Positions 31,799 to 41,682 of a DNA stretch of 64,000 nt are shown here, one piece after another. This stretch comes from Pseudomonadota bacterium. Lineage in GTDB: Bacteria > Pseudomonadota > Alphaproteobacteria > Rhizobiales > Xanthobacteraceae. Each line of letters opens with the position of its first letter. The stretch's first letter is position 1. The stretch is taken from contig JAEWHP010000031.1 of assembly GCA_023387735.1 (NCBI GenBank), positions 1-64,000 on the forward strand. Reading direction: 5' to 3'. A program made the position numbers and the translations under genes. The notes beneath the pieces are model-generated. The model was not told the origin of the DNA, searched no databases, and saw nothing but the letters and a program-made list of their open reading frames with translations.

Positions 31799-33457
31799 AT
31801 GTTAGCCGGCGTTACCCCCAACACGCATTCTGGTCGCATCGCTGCGTTCATCGCGGTTTCGACCGCCATCCTCGTTGCCGCGCCCGTCATTTCGATCATC
31901 GCGCTCGCGCTGCAGCCGGCGCCGGATCTCTGGCAGCATCTGATCGAATACGTGCTGCCGCAGAGCCTTCTCGACACGGCGCTCTTGCTCGGGGGCGTCG
32001 CCGCGCTCTCACTCGCGATTGGCACGGGCGCGGCGTGGACGATCTCGCTGCATGAATTCCCGGGCCGCCGGCTGATGCTGTGGCTGGTGCCGCTTCCGCT
32101 TGCGATCCCGACCTATCTCGCAGCCTACGTCTATGTCGACCTGTTCGAGCCGCTGGGCCTGGTCCATCGCACGCTCGCGGTCTGGTTTCCGCTGCAGGAT
32201 GCGGTGCGGATGCTGCCCAATCTGCGCTCGCTGCCCGGTGCCATCATCGTGATCGCGCTGGTGCTCTATCCTTACGTCTATCTATCGGCGCGCACGATGT
32301 TCCAGTTCCAGAGCGCGGAGTTCACTGAAGCCGCGAAGACGCTCGGCGCCAGCCGCTGGACCACCTTCTGGCGCATCTCGATGCCGATGGCGCGGCCGGC
32401 GCTGGCGGTCGGGGTCGCGCTGGTGTCGCTGGAAACGCTCAACGACATCGGCGCCAGCGAATATCTCGGCGTACGCACGCTCACCGTTTCGGTCTTTACG
32501 ACCTGGCTCAATCGCGGCAGCCTTGCCGGCGCGGCGCAATTGTCCTGCTTCATGCTGGCCATCGTGGCCTGCCTGATCGCGATCGAGCGTTACGGCCGCC
32601 GCAACGTCACCACGGAATTCTCCGCCGAAAGCCCGCGGCTGACGCAGCGAACCACGCTCACCGGCATTCGCGGCGCGTGCGCGTTCGCGGCATGCGCGCT
32701 GCCGGTTGTGGTCGGATTCCTGGTGCCGCTGCTGTATCTCGCGCACCAGAGTTTCAAGCGCGGGCTGTTTGCGAATTTCGACATGGCGCTGTGGCGCGAT
32801 GCCTTCAACTCGGTGGCGTTCGCGAGCATCGCCACGCTGACGGCGCTGCTGCTCGGCTTCGCGACCATCCTGGCCTGGCGCTGGCGGCCCACCGCGCTGC
32901 GCTTTGCGGCGATGAACATCGCGCAAACCGGCTACACGCTGCCGGGCCTGGTGCTGGCGCTCGGCCTGCTGGCGCCGCTGCTCGCCATCGACAACGCTCT
33001 GAACGCGCTCGCCGGCTGGCTCGGCAGTTCGCTGCCGGGCCTGATCCTGATCGGCTCGGGTGCAGCCGTAGTGATCGCCTACGTGATCCGCTTTCTGGCG
33101 GTGCCGACCGGCTTCATCAAGGCCGGCTTCGAGCGGATCCCGCGCGACTACGACGACAGCGCGCGCGCCGCCGGCGCCGGCCAGTCCACAACGATGTGGC
33201 TGATCCACCTCCCGCTGCTGCGCCCCGCGATGCTGGGCGCGGTCATCGTGGTGTTCGTGGATTGCCTTAAAGAGTTGCCGGCGACGCTGCTGCTGCGACC
33301 GCTCAACGTCGAGACGCTGGCGACCTCGATCTACCAGTACGCCAGCCGCGGCAGCTTTGAGGAGGGCGCGCTTGCGGCCTTGCTGATCGTGGCGGCCAGT
33401 ATTGGACCGGTGGCGTGGCTGACGCGGTTCTCGGATGTGCCGGCGGGGCCGGCATAA
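31799..33457 (+). CDS. Iron(III) ABC transporter permease (FbpB/SfuB type, fused dimer)
   Basis: A 552-residue permease with about 12 transmembrane helices, made of two homologous ABC permease units. The EAA loops are EAAKTLGASRWTTFWRISMP (residues near 180) and DSARAAGAGQSTTMWLIHLP (near 460), where the coupling helices meet the ATPase. This double-length layout is typical of iron(III) importers. It partners the binding protein upstream; the ATP-binding subunit must be encoded elsewhere. The start is not fixed by a good ribosome site. Confidence 0.93.
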   Translation: MLAGVTPNTHSGRIAAFIAVSTAILVAAPVISIIALALQPAPDLWQHLIEYVLPQSLLDTALLLGGVAALSLAIGTGAAWTISLHEFPGRRLMLWLVPLPLAIPTYLAAYVYVDLFEPLGLVHRTLAVWFPLQDAVRMLPNLRSLPGAIIVIALVLYPYVYLSARTMFQFQSAEFTEAAKTLGASRWTTFWRISMPMARPALAVGVALVSLETLNDIGASEYLGVRTLTVSVFTTWLNRGSLAGAAQLSCFMLAIVACLIAIERYGRRNVTTEFSAESPRLTQRTTLTGIRGACAFAACALPVVVGFLVPLLYLAHQSFKRGLFANFDMALWRDAFNSVAFASIATLTALLLGFATILAWRWRPTALRFAAMNIAQTGYTLPGLVLALGLLAPLLAIDNALNALAGWLGSSLPGLILIGSGAAVVIAYVIRFLAVPTGFIKAGFERIPRDYDDSARAAGAGQSTTMWLIHLPLLRPAMLGAVIVVFVDCLKELPATLLLRPLNVETLATSIYQYASRGSFEEGALAALLIVAASIGPVAWLTRFSDVPAGPA

Positions 33458-33468
33458 GAAGACGTCGT

Positions 33469-33544
33469 CATTCCGGGATGGTCCGAAGGACCAGACCCGG
33501 AATCTCGAGATTCCGGGTTCGATGCTTCGCATCGCCCCGGAATG
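33469..33544. repeat. Palindromic repeat, ATTCCGGGTTCG family, copy 3
   Basis: CATTCCGGGATGGTCCGAAGGACCAGACCCGGAATCTCGAGATTCCGGGTTCG...CGCCCCGGAATG (central palindrome and right arm nearly identical to copy 1, left arm with a GGTCCGAAGGACC insert). It again lies between convergent gene ends, the permease (33457) and the CoA-transferase (33580). Confidence 0.9.
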
Positions 33545-33579
33545 ACGGCACAGCGCAGCCTACGCGACCAAGAAAAATC

Positions 33580-34230
33580 TTAAGCGTTCTTCAGCGCGAC
33601 CCGAAACTCGGCTTCGGTCTTCGCCTTTACTTCATCCAGCGTGACGCCGTCGGCGAGTTCGATCAACGCCATGCCGTCCTTGCCGTGCTTGTCGATGGTG
33701 AACACGGCGAGATCCGTCACCACCATGTCGACGACCTTCTCGCCGGTCAGGGGCAGGTTGCACTTCTTCAGGAGCTTCGGGCCGTCCTTGGCGGAGTGCT
33801 CCATGACCACGACGACGCGCTTGACGCCGGCGACGAGGTCCATCGCGCCGCCCATGCCCTTCACCATCTTGCCCGGGATCATCCAGTTGGCGAGGTCGCC
33901 GTTCTGCGCCACCTGCATCGCGCCGAGAATCGACAGATCGATATGGCCGCCGCGCACCATGCCAAAGGAATCGGCCGAGGAGAAATAGCTGGTGTCGGGC
34001 AGTTCGCTCACGGTCTGCTTGCCGGCGTTAATGAGGTCGGCGTCCACCTCGTCTTCATAGGGGAACGGGCCCATGCCGAGCATGCCGTTCTCGCTCTGCA
34101 GGCTGACGTCGATACCTTCGGGGATGTAGTTCGACACCAGCGTCGGAATGCCGATGCCGAGGTTGACGTAATAACCGTCGCGCAACTCCTTTGCGGCACG
34201 AGCGGCCATCTGTTCACGGGTCCAGGCCAT
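33580..34230 (-). CDS. scoB: 3-oxoacid CoA-transferase subunit B
   Basis: A 216-residue beta subunit of a succinyl-CoA:3-ketoacid CoA-transferase-type enzyme. The catalytic glutamate is E47 in [13 protein letters not shown], which forms the glutamyl-CoA thioester. [19 protein letters not shown] at 21-39 is the family N-terminal block, and [19 protein letters not shown] follows. The A subunit gene lies 21 bases upstream on the same strand. The role is probably activation of acetoacetate with succinyl-CoA, linking to PHB or ketone-body use. A related specificity (3-oxoadipate) cannot be excluded. Confidence 0.92.
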   Translation of the reverse strand: MAWTREQMAARAAKELRDGYYVNLGIGIPTLVSNYIPEGIDVSLQSENGMLGMGPFPYEDEVDADLINAGKQTVSELPDTSYFSSADSFGMVRGGHIDLSILGAMQVAQNGDLANWMIPGKMVKGMGGAMDLVAGVKRVVVVMEHSAKDGPKLLKKCNLPLTGEKVVDMVVTDLAVFTIDKHGKDGMALIELADGVTLDEVKAKTEAEFRVALKNA

Positions 34231-34251
34231 ATCAGTTCTCCTGTGTCGCGA

Positions 34252-34959
34252 TTAAGCCGCGGGACGCGGGCGGGTGTTGCGGAACTCGATCCGCTTCTTG
34301 GCGGTGCCCACCTCGATGATGCGCTTGACGAAAATCCCGGGCGTGTGGATGTGGTCCGGATCGATCTCGCCGGCCGGTACCAGGTGCTCGACCTCGGCGA
34401 CGGTGACCTTCGCGGCGGTCGCCATCATCGGATTGAAGTTGCGCGCGGTCTTGCGATAGACGAGGTTCCCGGCGGTGTCGCCCTTCCAAGCGTGGACGAT
34501 GGCCAGATCGGCGAACAGTCCGCGCTCCATGATGTACTTCTCGCCGTCGAATTCCTTCACTTCCTTGCCTTCGGCGATCAGCGTGCCGACGCCGGTCTTG
34601 GTGTAGAAGGCCGGGATACCGGCTCCGCCGGCGCGGATGCGCTCGGCGAGCGTGCCCTGCGGATTGAATTCGAGTTCCAACTCGCCCGCGAGATATTGCT
34701 GCGCGAACAGCTTGTTCTCGCCGACATAGGACGAGATCATCTTTTTGATCTGCCGCGTTTCCAGCAGCCGGGACAGGCCGATGCCATCGACGCCCGCATT
34801 GTTCGAGACCACGGTGAGACCCTTGACACCGGAATCGCGGATCGCATCCGACAGCGTCTCGGCAATGCCGCACAGACCGAAACCGCCCGACATGATCATC
34901 ATGCCGTCCTTGAGCACGCCATCGAGAGCCGATTTGGCGTCGGGGTAAACCTTTTTCAT
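34252..34959 (-). CDS. scoA: 3-oxoacid CoA-transferase subunit A
   Basis: A 235-residue alpha subunit. The CoA-transferase I block MIMSGGFGLCGIAETL (18-33) holds the GGFG oxyanion loop; LTVVSNNAGVDGIGLSRLLE and GAGIPAFYTKTGVGTLIAEG are the usual conserved blocks. It is encoded just upstream of subunit B and the pair forms the active heterotetramer. Confidence 0.92.
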   Translation of the reverse strand: MKKVYPDAKSALDGVLKDGMMIMSGGFGLCGIAETLSDAIRDSGVKGLTVVSNNAGVDGIGLSRLLETRQIKKMISSYVGENKLFAQQYLAGELELEFNPQGTLAERIRAGGAGIPAFYTKTGVGTLIAEGKEVKEFDGEKYIMERGLFADLAIVHAWKGDTAGNLVYRKTARNFNPMMATAAKVTVAEVEHLVPAGEIDPDHIHTPGIFVKRIIEVGTAKKRIEFRNTRPRPAA

Positions 34960-35203
34960 GGAATCAGGACCTGATGGAGGAGTGGCGAAAAGCCGCCATT
35001 ATCGGGAATTATTAGGCGAATTGTTCGCGGTGCGTCAATGACAGGGGGATATCGGCCGCCGGCCCACACCCCCAGGTCGCCAAGGCCTTGAAAGCGTCAC
35101 GAAAACCCCTCAAATTGTGTGGGTTGGCATGGGCTTAGCGATGTGCCCTGCCCTAATCGACAGCCTTACATCTCACCCGAGTTCGGCTTATTCAGATCCG
35201 GAT

Positions 35204-37144
35204 ATGTCATTGACCTTGGCCCAAGGAATGAAGCGCCTGGGAATGCCCGTTGCGGCATTGTTCGGCGCAGCTTTGATAGGCCTGATCGGCACCTCCTGGT
35301 TCCTGAACCGGGATGCGCTGCGGCAGGCAGTCGAAGCGCAGATCCGCGCCGTGACCGGGCTCGAACTGGTGGTCAAGGGCGCGATCGACGTATCGGTATT
35401 TCCCGGCAGCTACGTTTCGTTCCACAATGTCGGCCTGAAGGGCGGCGGCACCGCCGACCCGGCGCTGCAGGTCGATGTGCTGACCGCAAACTTGCGACTG
35501 CTGCCGCTGCTGCTGCGGCGGTTCGAAATCGCCGACGTGATGATGTTGCGGCCGCATATCCGCGTCGTCAGGGACAGCCAGGGCGAGAGCAACTGGACGC
35601 CGTTTGTCGAACGAATAGCGCGCGCCATGAAGCCCGGCGCCGAAAACCAGGTGTCGTTTTCGGAAATCAGGATCCAGGACGGCGTGCTCAAATACGAGGA
35701 CGCAGCCAACCAGGTCACCGAACAACTCGGCGATATCGATCTCTCTCTGGCGTGGCCCTCGATCTCGCGCTCGTTCGCGGCGACCGGACAGTTCGACTGG
35801 CGCGGTGAACGCGTCGACGGCTCGATCTCGGCCAGCGACTTCGTCGCGATGTTGTCGGGCGACCGCTCCGGCCTGAAGGCGCGGCTGGTCTCGGCGCCGA
35901 TCAAGATCGCCTTCGACGGTTCGGTCGCCAACCGCACCAGCCTGATGATGGAAGGCGTCGTCACCGTCGACAGCCCGTCGCTGCGCAATGCGCTGCGCTG
36001 GGCGGGGCAGCAACCGCCCGGCAGCGGCGGCTTTGGCCGTTTCGCGCTGAAGGCCCGCGCCAATCTCGTCGGCACCTCGATCGCGCTGACGAACGTCAAC
36101 GTCGAACTCGATGGCAACGTCGCCGAAGGCGTGATGACGGTTTCCAACAACGGCCGCCAGACGCTGCAGGCGACGCTCGCCGCAGGCAACCTCGATTTCA
36201 CGCCCTACATTTCCACCGTCCGCCTGCTCGCCAGCGGCGCGCGCGACTGGAACCGGCAACTGTTCGACCTCACCTCGCTCTCCGCCACCGACCTCGACAT
36301 GCGCCTGTCGGCGGCGCGGGTCACGGTCGGCGCGACCAAACTCGGTCGTACCGCCATCGGCGCCAATCTGCGCAACGGCGCGCTCGCGCTCTCGGTCGGC
36401 GAAGCCTACGTGTATGGCGGCGTCGCGAAGGGCTCGTTCGGAATCGCGCGCTCGGATGCAGTGGCCGACGTCAAGGCGCAACTCCAGTTCACCGATGTCG
36501 ACCTGCAGGCGTGCGCCAGCGAGTTATTCGGCATCAGCAAGCTGTCCGGCCGCGGCAACCTGAACCTCTCGCTGGTGGCGTCCGGCGCGAGTCCGTTCGG
36601 GCTCGCGACGTCGCTCGACGGCACCGCGACGCTGAACGGGTATAACGGCGCGATCGCAGGCTTCAATGTCGAGCAATTGCTGAAGCGGCTCGAACGGCGG
36701 CCGTTGTCCGGCGGCGGCAATTTGCGCTCGGGCTCGACGCCCTACGACAAACTGACGGTTTCGGTGAAGTTCAACGACGGCATCGCCACCGTGGAAGACA
36801 TCCGCGTCGATGGACCAGCGACGCGCCTGACGCTCACCGGTACCGCCTCGGTTCCGGCGCGCGAATACGATCTGAAGGGCGTCGCCAGCCTGACCTCGGC
36901 GCCCGGCGGCGACAAGGGTTTCGACCTGCCCTTCGTGGTGCAGGGCCCGTGGGACGACCCGCTGGTGTTTCCGGATCCGGAAAGCCTGATCCGCCGTTCG
37001 CCCGGCGCCGCGCAACTGCTCGAATCGATCAAGGACAGCAAGGCCCGCGACGCCGTGCGTTCGGTCATCGAGCGCTTCACCGGCGGCGGATCGCGGCCAG
37101 CCGCGCCGGAGACCTCGGCACCGGCCGGAGCGAAGGCGAATTAG
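35204..37144 (+). CDS. AsmA-family envelope protein
   Basis: A protein of about 646 residues with one N-terminal transmembrane helix (MPVAALFGAALIGLIGTSWFL) and a long periplasmic beta-rich region. The AsmA N-domain pattern is visible in LRQAVEAQIRAVTGLELVVKG and SFHNVGLKG; the C-terminal AsmA domain holds LSGRGNLNLSLVASG, YDKLTVSVKFNDGIATVEDI and RLTLTGTASV. AsmA-like proteins are thought to form lipid-transfer bridges or influence outer-membrane assembly. The ATG at 35204 is preferred over upstream GTG/ATG codons, as the protein then starts near its membrane helix. Confidence 0.88.
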   Translation: MSLTLAQGMKRLGMPVAALFGAALIGLIGTSWFLNRDALRQAVEAQIRAVTGLELVVKGAIDVSVFPGSYVSFHNVGLKGGGTADPALQVDVLTANLRLLPLLLRRFEIADVMMLRPHIRVVRDSQGESNWTPFVERIARAMKPGAENQVSFSEIRIQDGVLKYEDAANQVTEQLGDIDLSLAWPSISRSFAATGQFDWRGERVDGSISASDFVAMLSGDRSGLKARLVSAPIKIAFDGSVANRTSLMMEGVVTVDSPSLRNALRWAGQQPPGSGGFGRFALKARANLVGTSIALTNVNVELDGNVAEGVMTVSNNGRQTLQATLAAGNLDFTPYISTVRLLASGARDWNRQLFDLTSLSATDLDMRLSAARVTVGATKLGRTAIGANLRNGALALSVGEAYVYGGVAKGSFGIARSDAVADVKAQLQFTDVDLQACASELFGISKLSGRGNLNLSLVASGASPFGLATSLDGTATLNGYNGAIAGFNVEQLLKRLERRPLSGGGNLRSGSTPYDKLTVSVKFNDGIATVEDIRVDGPATRLTLTGTASVPAREYDLKGVASLTSAPGGDKGFDLPFVVQGPWDDPLVFPDPESLIRRSPGAAQLLESIKDSKARDAVRSVIERFTGGGSRPAAPETSAPAGAKAN

Positions 37145-37288
37145 CTTTTTGCGCAGAGAGCTTGAGCCCGGATGAGCGAATCGACATCCGGAATGTCGCC
37201 CCGCATATCGCGGAGCCTGTCATCGGGCGCGCGTTCGCGCGACCCGTTGGCTCATGCGGGCTTCCTAACGATCCTCATCTGATGCGCC

Positions 37289-39976
37289 CTACCCTGCGGC
37301 CGCATTGATCTGGTGCGGCTGGGCCGTCGCGCCCGGCATACCACTTTCACTCTTGGTAACCGGCAATCCCGCGAAGCGGCGCAACGCATTCGCCATCTGG
37401 GCGCGCGCGCCGACGCCGGTGATCACCACGTCGACCATCATCAGGGAGGAATGGATGTGGCCACGGGCCTTGAGCTGCTCGACCGGCACGCCTGCGGCAG
37501 CAAGCGCTTCCGCGTAGGCTACGCCTTCGTCACGCAGCGGATCGAACTCGCAGGTGACGACGAACGCCTGTGGCAGATTCTCCAGCTTGCCGCGCAGCGG
37601 CGAGACGCGTGGATCGGTGCGGTCGGCGGGAGAACAATAGATGTCCCAGAACCAGTACATCAGTGAGCGCGTCAGGAAATAGCCGGTAGCGTTGTCGGTG
37701 TAGGACGGACGGTCGAACGAACTGTCGGTGACCGGGCATATCAGGAGCTGACCTGCGATGTCAGGGCCGCCGCGCTCTTGCGCCAGTTGGCAGGTGACCG
37801 CCGCAACGTTGCCCCCCGCGCTCCAGCCGGCGACCACGACCGGACCGGGCTTGCCGCCGAGTTCGGCGGCGTGCTCGGCAACCCAGCGCGTCGCGGCGTA
37901 GCCGTCTTCTGCCGCCGCCGGGAAGCGGTGTTCGGGCGCATGCCGGTAACCGACGCTGACGAAGATCATCCCGGTGCGGCGGCACATGTCGCGGCAGAAC
38001 GGATCGTCGGATTGCTGGTCGCCGAACACCCAGCCGCCGCCGTGGAAATAGACCACGATCGGATGCGGCCCCGGCGTCGCCGGCCGATAGAGGCGATAAG
38101 GCAGCGGGCCATCGGCGCCCTGCAGCACGCCGTCGCCGACCTCGCCGACCGGTCGTCCCGCCGGGCGGCCCTTGTTGAACTCGTTGACGAAGTCGCGCGA
38201 CCCCTGCGCGCCGAGCGACTCGATCGCCGGCAGGTTCATCTCGGCCAGCATGCCGAGCACCAGCCGCACGTCCGGCTGCAGGCGAACGATCTCGCCGTCG
38301 TTGCATTGCTCGGCACCATTTGGACCGGTTAACCTGAAGCCGAGCATGCCGCGGCTGGCAACCTCGTTGCAGATGCTGCGGTAGGGACCGACGCCGCCCG
38401 TATAGGGCATCACGCCCCACGCCTTGCCGGGCACGTTGGCGCCCGTGTACCAGGTGTTCGCCAGCCGGTGCAGCGTCAGCGATGCGCAGTCGGCCATGTG
38501 CTGCGCCCAGCCGTCCTGCGCCGTTGCGGTCGCCTCGATCGTGGTGAAGCCGGCGTTGCGCAGCGCAATCAACCGGTCGACGACCCAATCGGCGTGCTGC
38601 TCGATCGACACCGCCATGTTCGACAGCACCGACGGGCTGCCCGGCCCGGTGATCATGAACAGGTTCGGGAAATCGGCCACGGTCAGCCCGAGATAGGTCT
38701 GCGGCCCGTTGGCCCAGACATCGGACAGCGATTTTCCGCCGCGGCCCTTGATCGGATGCACGGCCATGATGGCCCCGGTCATGGCGTCGAAGCCGGTGGC
38801 GAACACGATCACATCGACGTCGAAGGTGCGCTTGTCGGTCGTGATACCGGACGCTGTGATCTCCTTGATCGGCTCCTGCCGCAAATTCACCAGCGTGACG
38901 TTCGGGCGGTTATAGGTGGCGTAATAGTTGGTATCGAGACAGGGCCGCTTGGCGCCGAACGGATGATCGAACGGGCTCAGCGCCGCCGCGGTCTCGGGAT
39001 CCTTCACGATGCCGCGGATCTTCTCGCGGACCAGTTCGCAGACCAGCGCATTGCCGTCGACATCGACGCCCTGGTCGGCCCAGAGCTGGGTCAGGATGTA
39101 GACGAGGTCGCCGGCCGCCCACGCCTGCTCGAACCGCTCGCGGCGCTCGGCATCGCTCAACTGCCAGCTCACCGCGGTTTGTTGCGGCCACGGCACGCCT
39201 GCCATCGACCAGCGGGCCTGCTCGCGATACGTCGCGCGATCGCTTTCCAGCAAGGCAGCGCGATCCGCCGGCGCGGGACCATTGTGTGCGGGCAACGCAA
39301 AGTTCGGCGTGCGCTGGAAAACCGTCAGTTGCGCCGCCTGCTCCGCGATCAAAGGTATGGCCTGGATGCCTGATGAGCCGGTGCCGATGACGGCGACGCG
39401 CTTGCCGGCGAGCTTGACCTCGTCATGCGGCCAGCGGCCGGTGAAATAGACCTCGCCCTTGAAGTTCTTGACGCCATCGATCTCCGGCGGCTTCGGCGCC
39501 GAGAGGCATCCGGTAGCCATGATGTAGTAACGGCAGGAAATCGTCGCGCCGTTGTCGGTCCTGAGCAGCCAGCGTTCGGTGACCTGATCCCAGTTCGCCT
39601 CCGTCACCCTGGTGTGAAAGCGGATATCGCGCCGGAGATCATAGCGTTCGGTGACGAAGCCGAGATAGCGCAGGATTTCCGGCTGCGTGGCGTATTTCTC
39701 GGACCATTTCCACGCGCTCTCCAGCTCCGGATCGAAAGTGTAGCTGTAGTCGATGGTTTGAATGTCGCAGCGCGCGCCGGGATAGCGGTTCCAGTACCAG
39801 GTGCCGCCGACGTCGCCGGCTTCTTCCAGCACGATCGCGTTGAAGCCCGCCTTGCGCAACCGATGCAGCAGGTACAAGCCGGCGAAGCCAGCCCCCACCA
39901 CCGCGACGTCGACCTGTTGCGTCGCACCGCCATCGGTTGCCTTCGAAGAAGATGCTGCGACCGCTGCGTCTGCCAT
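37289..39976 (-). CDS. Fused Baeyer-Villiger-type flavin monooxygenase and alpha/beta hydrolase
   Basis: An 895-residue two-domain enzyme. Residues 20 to about 545 are a flavin monooxygenase: FAD motif GAGFAG (28-33), BVMO blocks [15 protein letters not shown] and [16 protein letters not shown], and NADP motif GTGSSG (198-203). The BVMO fingerprint FxGxxxHxxxWP reads F172..G174...F178...W182-P183, so the usual His is Phe. Residues about 615-870 are an HSL-type hydrolase: HGGG oxyanion hole (645-648), nucleophile S719 in GWSAGG, acid D812 in EFDPLRDEG and His 840 or 842 in GHIHS. The fusion would make an ester or lactone from a ketone, then hydrolyse it. It is isolated, with no operon partners. 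Confidence 0.9.
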   Translation of the reverse strand: MADAAVAASSSKATDGGATQQVDVAVVGAGFAGLYLLHRLRKAGFNAIVLEEAGDVGGTWYWNRYPGARCDIQTIDYSYTFDPELESAWKWSEKYATQPEILRYLGFVTERYDLRRDIRFHTRVTEANWDQVTERWLLRTDNGATISCRYYIMATGCLSAPKPPEIDGVKNFKGEVYFTGRWPHDEVKLAGKRVAVIGTGSSGIQAIPLIAEQAAQLTVFQRTPNFALPAHNGPAPADRAALLESDRATYREQARWSMAGVPWPQQTAVSWQLSDAERRERFEQAWAAGDLVYILTQLWADQGVDVDGNALVCELVREKIRGIVKDPETAAALSPFDHPFGAKRPCLDTNYYATYNRPNVTLVNLRQEPIKEITASGITTDKRTFDVDVIVFATGFDAMTGAIMAVHPIKGRGGKSLSDVWANGPQTYLGLTVADFPNLFMITGPGSPSVLSNMAVSIEQHADWVVDRLIALRNAGFTTIEATATAQDGWAQHMADCASLTLHRLANTWYTGANVPGKAWGVMPYTGGVGPYRSICNEVASRGMLGFRLTGPNGAEQCNDGEIVRLQPDVRLVLGMLAEMNLPAIESLGAQGSRDFVNEFNKGRPAGRPVGEVGDGVLQGADGPLPYRLYRPATPGPHPIVVYFHGGGWVFGDQQSDDPFCRDMCRRTGMIFVSVGYRHAPEHRFPAAAEDGYAATRWVAEHAAELGGKPGPVVVAGWSAGGNVAAVTCQLAQERGGPDIAGQLLICPVTDSSFDRPSYTDNATGYFLTRSLMYWFWDIYCSPADRTDPRVSPLRGKLENLPQAFVVTCEFDPLRDEGVAYAEALAAAGVPVEQLKARGHIHSSLMMVDVVITGVGARAQMANALRRFAGLPVTKSESGMPGATAQPHQINAAAG

Positions 39977-40239
39977 GCCACTCCTCCCATGTATTTTTTT
40001 GGATTGCCTGCAGCCTATCGCTGCATGCCCAGTTTGTCATCAGGACAATTCAATCTTGGGTAGCTGCACGCGCCTTCATCCGGCTGTGCCGGTTTCGTAG
40101 CCACGGCGGTTCCGTGCCGAGGAGCTTATGAGACATTCGTGCAACAACCCCCGCCCGAAATTCCGGAAGGTACATCGTTAAGAAGCGGCGGCCTCGCTGC
40201 AGAGATATAATCGCGCAAACGAATCTAGAGGAGCTTTCG

Positions 40240-40431
40240 ATGTCGAAGTTTGCAATTGGCGAGCAAGTCGAAAACATCGCGAACGGTCACGAATCGGGTA
40301 CGGTTGTCGCCGTGTTTCCGACCGTGGACGGAAGCTTCAGATATGCCGTCGACACCGAAGGCTACGGCGCGCTCCAGTTTTTCGCAGAGGAGAAGCTGGC
40401 TATCGCCGCGACGAGGCGGGGGGCCAGATGA
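40240..40431 (+). CDS. Small conserved-looking hypothetical protein, 63 aa
   Basis: It follows GAGGAGCTTTCG. The sequence (FAIGEQVENIANGHESGTVV, FRYAVDTEGYGALQFFAEEK) looks like a small SH3-like beta barrel similar to KOW or YodC-type domains. Its stop overlaps the start of the next gene (ATGA), so the two are translationally coupled. The function is unknown. Confidence 0.65.
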   Translation: MSKFAIGEQVENIANGHESGTVVAVFPTVDGSFRYAVDTEGYGALQFFAEEKLAIAATRRGAR

Positions 40432-41570
40432 CCAGCCGTGCGACCACGCAAGCGATCTCCACGACGGAATTGACGGAGGGCGACAGCGATGCCGTGCGCA
40501 TGCGGCGTCAACTCGAAGCCCTGGCCAATGCCACACCCCGAACGCCTCGACTGGTGACGCCAGCCACTGAAGGCATCGTCAGCGTTGAGCCCTCAGGCAA
40601 GGCGCCGGCAGCCAAGCGCAGCCGCGCTGCCTCAGCGGCCAAGCCCGCAGCCGCAAAATCTTCGGCGCCGAAACGTACCAGGGCAGCCAAGACGACCATA
40701 GCCGATGACAAACCCGAGGCGCCGGACGACAAGCAAGCAGCGCCGAACGACCAGGCTGAGCCGAACACCGAGCAGCAACTGTCTGACACGCCGCCGACAG
40801 TTTCCGTCGCGCCCGCCGTCGTACCTGCCGCGGCTCCCGTCGCGCGCGAACGCACCAGCCGCGCCTTCGCCATTGTCGCAGCGCTCGCACTGGCAACGGT
40901 CGCCGCATACTTTTCCGTCACCGGCATGGCCGAAATATTTCCCGGCGCGCCGGTCGCCGTGATGGTGTTCGCCGCCACGATGGAGGCCGGCAAGCTTGTG
41001 ATCGCAGGTTGGCTGGCCGCGCATTGGCGCCGGGTCGGTTGGAGCATGCGCTTCGTCATGATCACGCTCGTTGCCGGCCTTGCACTCATCAACGCGGTCG
41101 GCGTGTTCGGCAAACTGGTCGAGGCGCATGTCAGTGTCGCGGCAACGTCGCGCTCCAGCGTCACCGAGCGCATCGAAACGCTCGACGCCCGCGCCAAGGC
41201 GCAGTCGGCTGTCATCGCCGACCTCGACGGCCGCATTGCGCAGATCGATCGTGCCGTGGACGAGTCGACGAAGCGCGGCCGCATCACGCGAGCCCTCGAC
41301 ATCGCCACGCAACAGCGCGTGACGCGGGATGGACTGGATGGCCAGCGGCAGGCCGCCACCGCAACGCTGGTCGCGCTGCAGGGCGAACGCGCCGCGCTGA
41401 CCGGCGAGCGTGCCCGCATCGAAGCCTCCACGGGCCCGATCCAGTATCTTGCAATGATGGCCGGTACCGCCCCCGAAGACGCGGTGCGATGGCTGATGCT
41501 CCTGATGGTGCTGTGCTGCGACCCCGCGGCCATCGCCCTGACCGTGGCGGCGTCAAGCTCGCGACGCTGA
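40428..41570 (+). CDS. Four-helix membrane protein with coiled coil, phage-family-like
   Basis: A 380-residue protein. Residues 1-140 are a low-complexity Ala/Pro/Lys region. Three close transmembrane helices follow (147-171 with FSVTGMAEIF; 174-200 with VMVFAATMEAGKLVIAGWLA; 207-231 with LINAVGVFGKLVEAHV), then a coiled coil (about 243-330) and a fourth helix (350-375). The pattern of SGMA, MEAGKL, W and GVFG-AH strongly recalls a membrane-protein family of unknown function that is frequent in marine myoviruses. It is translationally coupled to the 63-aa gene and followed by a strong terminator, so the pair forms a tiny operon. No other phage genes are nearby. Confidence 0.75.
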   Translation: MTSRATTQAISTTELTEGDSDAVRMRRQLEALANATPRTPRLVTPATEGIVSVEPSGKAPAAKRSRAASAAKPAAAKSSAPKRTRAAKTTIADDKPEAPDDKQAAPNDQAEPNTEQQLSDTPPTVSVAPAVVPAAAPVARERTSRAFAIVAALALATVAAYFSVTGMAEIFPGAPVAVMVFAATMEAGKLVIAGWLAAHWRRVGWSMRFVMITLVAGLALINAVGVFGKLVEAHVSVAATSRSSVTERIETLDARAKAQSAVIADLDGRIAQIDRAVDESTKRGRITRALDIATQQRVTRDGLDGQRQAATATLVALQGERAALTGERARIEASTGPIQYLAMMAGTAPEDAVRWLMLLMVLCCDPAAIALTVAASSSRR

Positions 41571-41635
41571 CGCGCCACTCGCAGCGCCAGATTCAACGGG
41601 ATGTGGCAGATTCATAAAGGCGCAGTCAGATGCAG

Positions 41636-41682
41636 ATTCGCCGCCGATTTGCCGAGATGAGGCAATCGGCGGCGAATTTTTT
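41636..41682 (+). terminator. Very strong intrinsic terminator
   Basis: ATTCGCCGCCGATTTGCC-GAGATGA-GGCAATCGGCGGCGAAT followed by TTTTT: a stem of about 17 base pairs, 66 bases after the coiled-coil protein gene. Confidence 0.92.

Noticed and set aside
40050..40277. 75-codon minus-strand frame before the 63-aa gene
   Set aside because: It overlaps the well-supported start of the 63-aa gene and has no ribosome site.
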